Assembly (NCBI GenBank): GCA_023429365.1
Contig: JAEYVW010000341.1
Span: 1-7,643 of the forward strand
Length of the DNA stretch: 7,643 nt
Direction of reading: 5' to 3'
Source: Bacteroidota bacterium
Lineage (GTDB): Bacteria > Bacteroidota > Bacteroidia > Chitinophagales > Chitinophagaceae
In this document: one piece after another, positions 6,072 to 7,643 of the stretch
Numbering within the stretch: position 1 is the stretch's first letter
Layout: the number at the start of each line of letters is the position of its first letter
Notes under the pieces: model-generated
Database searches by the model: none
Told to the model about the DNA's origin: nothing
What the model saw: the letters and a program-made list of their open reading frames with translations, nothing else
Program-made: the position numbers and the translations under genes

Positions 6072-6079
6072 TATTTTTA
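6072..6079 (+). promoter_or_regulatory. apaG: Possible -7 element for apaG
   Basis: TATTTTTA matches TAnnTTTG at 7 of 8 positions and ends 15 bp before the apaG ATG. No matching -33 element is apparent, and the T-run makes chance matches easy, so this is a tentative call. Confidence 0.3.
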
Positions 6080-6094
6080 CTGAAACTGATTGGT

Positions 6095-6481
6095 ATGAGC
6101 AGTCTTATATCTGAGGGCGTGGAGGTAAGTGTAGAAACATTTTATCAGCCGGACTACAGCAACCCAATACAGGCAGAATTCATGTTTGCTTACCGCATTA
6201 CATTGGAAAATCACAATACTTTTCCGGTTAAACTCCATCGCCGCAACTGGCAGATCTTCGACAGTAACGGCAGCACCCGGGAAGTGGAAGGCGAGGGCGT
6301 TGTTGGCGTACAACCCACCATTCAGCCCGGCGAAACCTACCAATACGTCAGTGGCTGCAATTTGCGCACTGAAATGGGCAAAATGAAAGGTACCTACCAG
6401 ATGGAGAACCTGAACAGTAAACAGATGTTCACCGTTGATATCCCACCTTTTGAGATGATCGTGCCGATGAAGAATAATTAA
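6095..6481 (+). CDS. apaG: ApaG domain protein
   Basis: The 128-residue protein is a complete stand-alone ApaG domain, an immunoglobulin/fibronectin-III-like beta sandwich. Family hallmarks are FAYRITLEN (31-39), PVKLHRRNWQIFDSNG (44-59), EVEGEGVVGVQPTIQPGE (63-80), YQYVSGCNLRTEMGKMKGTYQM (82-103) and the closing hydrophobic IPPFEMIVP (116-124). E. coli ApaG is named for its neighbour apaH and was linked to Co/Mg efflux phenotypes, but the biochemical role is unsettled; related domains occur in F-box proteins. No apaH or ksgA is nearby, so the enterobacterial context is absent. The start at 6095 gives the normal length. It lacks a clear Shine-Dalgarno sequence and converges on the desaturase gene. 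Confidence 0.95.
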   Translation: MSSLISEGVEVSVETFYQPDYSNPIQAEFMFAYRITLENHNTFPVKLHRRNWQIFDSNGSTREVEGEGVVGVQPTIQPGETYQYVSGCNLRTEMGKMKGTYQMENLNSKQMFTVDIPPFEMIVPMKNN

Positions 6482-6484
6482 AGA

Positions 6485-6516
6485 AGCTGCGAGCTTTGAG
6501 CTTTGAGCTACGAGCG
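6485..6516. repeat. Heptamer tandem repeat AGCTTTG in the apaG-desaturase spacer
   Basis: Four consecutive 7-bp units read AGCTGCG, AGCTTTG, AGCTTTG and AGCTACG (6485-6512), followed by a partial AGCG. The array fills almost the whole 37-bp gap between two convergent genes and ends just before the desaturase stop. No terminator-grade hairpin is seen here apart from short AGCT self-pairing. Confidence 0.7.
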
Positions 6517-6518
6517 TT

Positions 6519-7583
6519 TTAGAAACCGTTACTGCTTTGTGATGAGTATATTTTTTTCGTCCTCTCTTTCATCAGGGCTATGGCCTGCTCCCGACTTGAG
6601 AACATATTGTTGATGTTGACCAGGTTATCGGCCAGTTTATCATATCTTTTTGTAAGCAGGTAAAAAAAGACATGCAGGTAATGAATCCCGTCAAAAACTA
6701 TGGCCTTATTCTCCGCGAATTCATCTTTTCTCTTCAATAATTCAGCGGGCATATCGGTATAGTGCATACCCGGGCGCAAATGATGGATAATATGATAACC
6801 ATCATTGAAGCAGGTATGATTGTATCGTGTATTGATGCAATTGATCGAATTGGTATAAAGATTATCAGGGTTAGTACTGTCAATAAAAGAATGCTGCGTC
6901 CAGTTACCCAGCATCATCACCAGCCGGGCAAACAACAGGGGAATGACAAAGACTACCAATGTGGCTTTCAGATTAACAAAACACATGGCTATACAAAAAG
7001 CCAGGTAGACATATTCACCTGCCGTTAATCGCTGGTATAATTTTTTTCTCTTACGGTAATACAGGTAAAGGATAGTGTTTTTTACGCCAACAAAAAGAAA
7101 CTTGAAAAAATAAACCAGGAAATCCTTTACGCTATCACGCTGGTACGCCATAGTACTGCTGGTATCTTCTTCCATATTATTCTCCACGTGGTGCATACCC
7201 ATATGATGGCTAAAATATCCTTCCGGCGCATGTCCAAACAGGGGGCATACAAACCAGGTGATATATCCATGCAGCCATTGCCAGGGCTTTTTGAAACATT
7301 TGCGATGACAAAGGCAGTGAAACATCAGACCAAATCTTCCTTTGAAAAAGAATTGCGAAACATAGAAATAAGGAATTGCGACCGCCCACCATACCCATCC
7401 CTGCAACAGGGGTGTAAACAGCAGGATCGCAACGGGCACAACCGTAAGATGGATCGTCGTCAACAGGTAAATAAATGGAAGGTCCCGTTTGTCATTCATG
7501 ACACGAAGCCAAAGCTCATCGTACCAGCTTAATTTTTCTTTGGAAACATACACAGGGTCCGTTAGAGTGGAAAGTGTTTTCAT
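6519..7583 (-). CDS. Membrane fatty acid desaturase (di-iron, histidine-box family)
   Basis: The 354-residue integral membrane protein has the histidine clusters of the fatty-acid desaturase/hydroxylase superfamily that hold a di-iron centre and use O2. The first box is HCLCH (89-93), the second HHMGMHH (126-132) with His118 just before it, and the third HIIHH (264-268), with His231 in NWTQHSF and His274 in PGMHYTDMP as likely extra ligands. Hydrophobic stretches at about 36-60, 63-80, 103-117, 155-176 and 190-225 fit a multi-helix membrane protein with the boxes on the cytoplasmic face. The substrate cannot be read from sequence: an acyl-lipid desaturase is most likely, but hydroxylases and carotenoid-modifying enzymes share this layout. 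Redox partners are not encoded nearby. The start ATG at 7581-7583 has no strong Shine-Dalgarno sequence. The 60 bp upstream to the window edge show no convincing promoter box. Confidence 0.9.
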   Translation of the reverse strand: MKTLSTLTDPVYVSKEKLSWYDELWLRVMNDKRDLPFIYLLTTIHLTVVPVAILLFTPLLQGWVWWAVAIPYFYVSQFFFKGRFGLMFHCLCHRKCFKKPWQWLHGYITWFVCPLFGHAPEGYFSHHMGMHHVENNMEEDTSSTMAYQRDSVKDFLVYFFKFLFVGVKNTILYLYYRKRKKLYQRLTAGEYVYLAFCIAMCFVNLKATLVVFVIPLLFARLVMMLGNWTQHSFIDSTNPDNLYTNSINCINTRYNHTCFNDGYHIIHHLRPGMHYTDMPAELLKRKDEFAENKAIVFDGIHYLHVFFYLLTKRYDKLADNLVNINNMFSSREQAIALMKERTKKIYSSQSSNGF

Positions 7584-7643
7584 GCTACTTGTTTTGCCTC
7601 AACCTGGATTTGGAAAGAGAACACACAATATAAGGAAATAGGA

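Noticed and set aside
6048..6075. AACGA...TCGTT pairing considered as a terminator or operator between icd and apaG
   Set aside because: The stem is only 5 bp with a 14-nt loop, and neither flanking gene ends here, so a terminator makes no sense.

Overview
The window looks like an ordinary chromosomal segment from a member of the Bacteroidota, most likely Chitinophagaceae or a close relative. The reasons are the gene families present (a DUF4783 protein, a small CxxCH haem-binding protein, a two-domain isocitrate dehydrogenase, a stand-alone SUI1 protein), the scarcity of Shine-Dalgarno sequences, and TAnnTTTG-type -7 promoter elements before several genes. The taxonomic call is an inference from gene content. 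No mobile element, CRISPR array, tRNA or rRNA is visible.

Layout from left to right. The left edge carries only the first 18 codons of a minus-strand gene that resembles a sigma-70/ECF sigma factor. It is preceded on the same strand by a haem-binding-domain protein and gpmI, which are 15 bp apart and probably co-transcribed (gpmI first). A 177-bp divergent spacer separates gpmI from a plus-strand cluster: a secreted DUF4783 protein, nadC, a SUI1/YciH-type translation factor and a 62-aa two-helix membrane protein. A perfect 11-bp hairpin between the DUF4783 gene and nadC looks like a terminator, and its T-rich tail also reads as the -7 box of nadC, which may therefore be transcribed with almost no leader.

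A 275-bp non-coding stretch (4253-4527) follows between the convergent membrane-protein and icd genes. It is built of repeats: a CACGAAG/CTTCGTG inverted-repeat block, a purine-rich tract and a 14-bp tandem repeat that runs up to the icd stop codon. icd (minus) and apaG (plus) diverge from a 115-bp spacer with a good icd promoter box. apaG converges on a membrane fatty-acid desaturase (minus) across a 37-bp spacer made of heptamer repeats.

The genes are mostly housekeeping: lower glycolysis (gpmI), the TCA cycle (icd), NAD synthesis (nadC), translation (SUI1) and lipid modification (desaturase). I see no dedicated multi-gene system. The points most worth a second look are the repeat-built intergenic regions, the terminator/promoter overlap before nadC, and an Asp-Ile cofactor signature in the isocitrate dehydrogenase that points to NAD rather than NADP.
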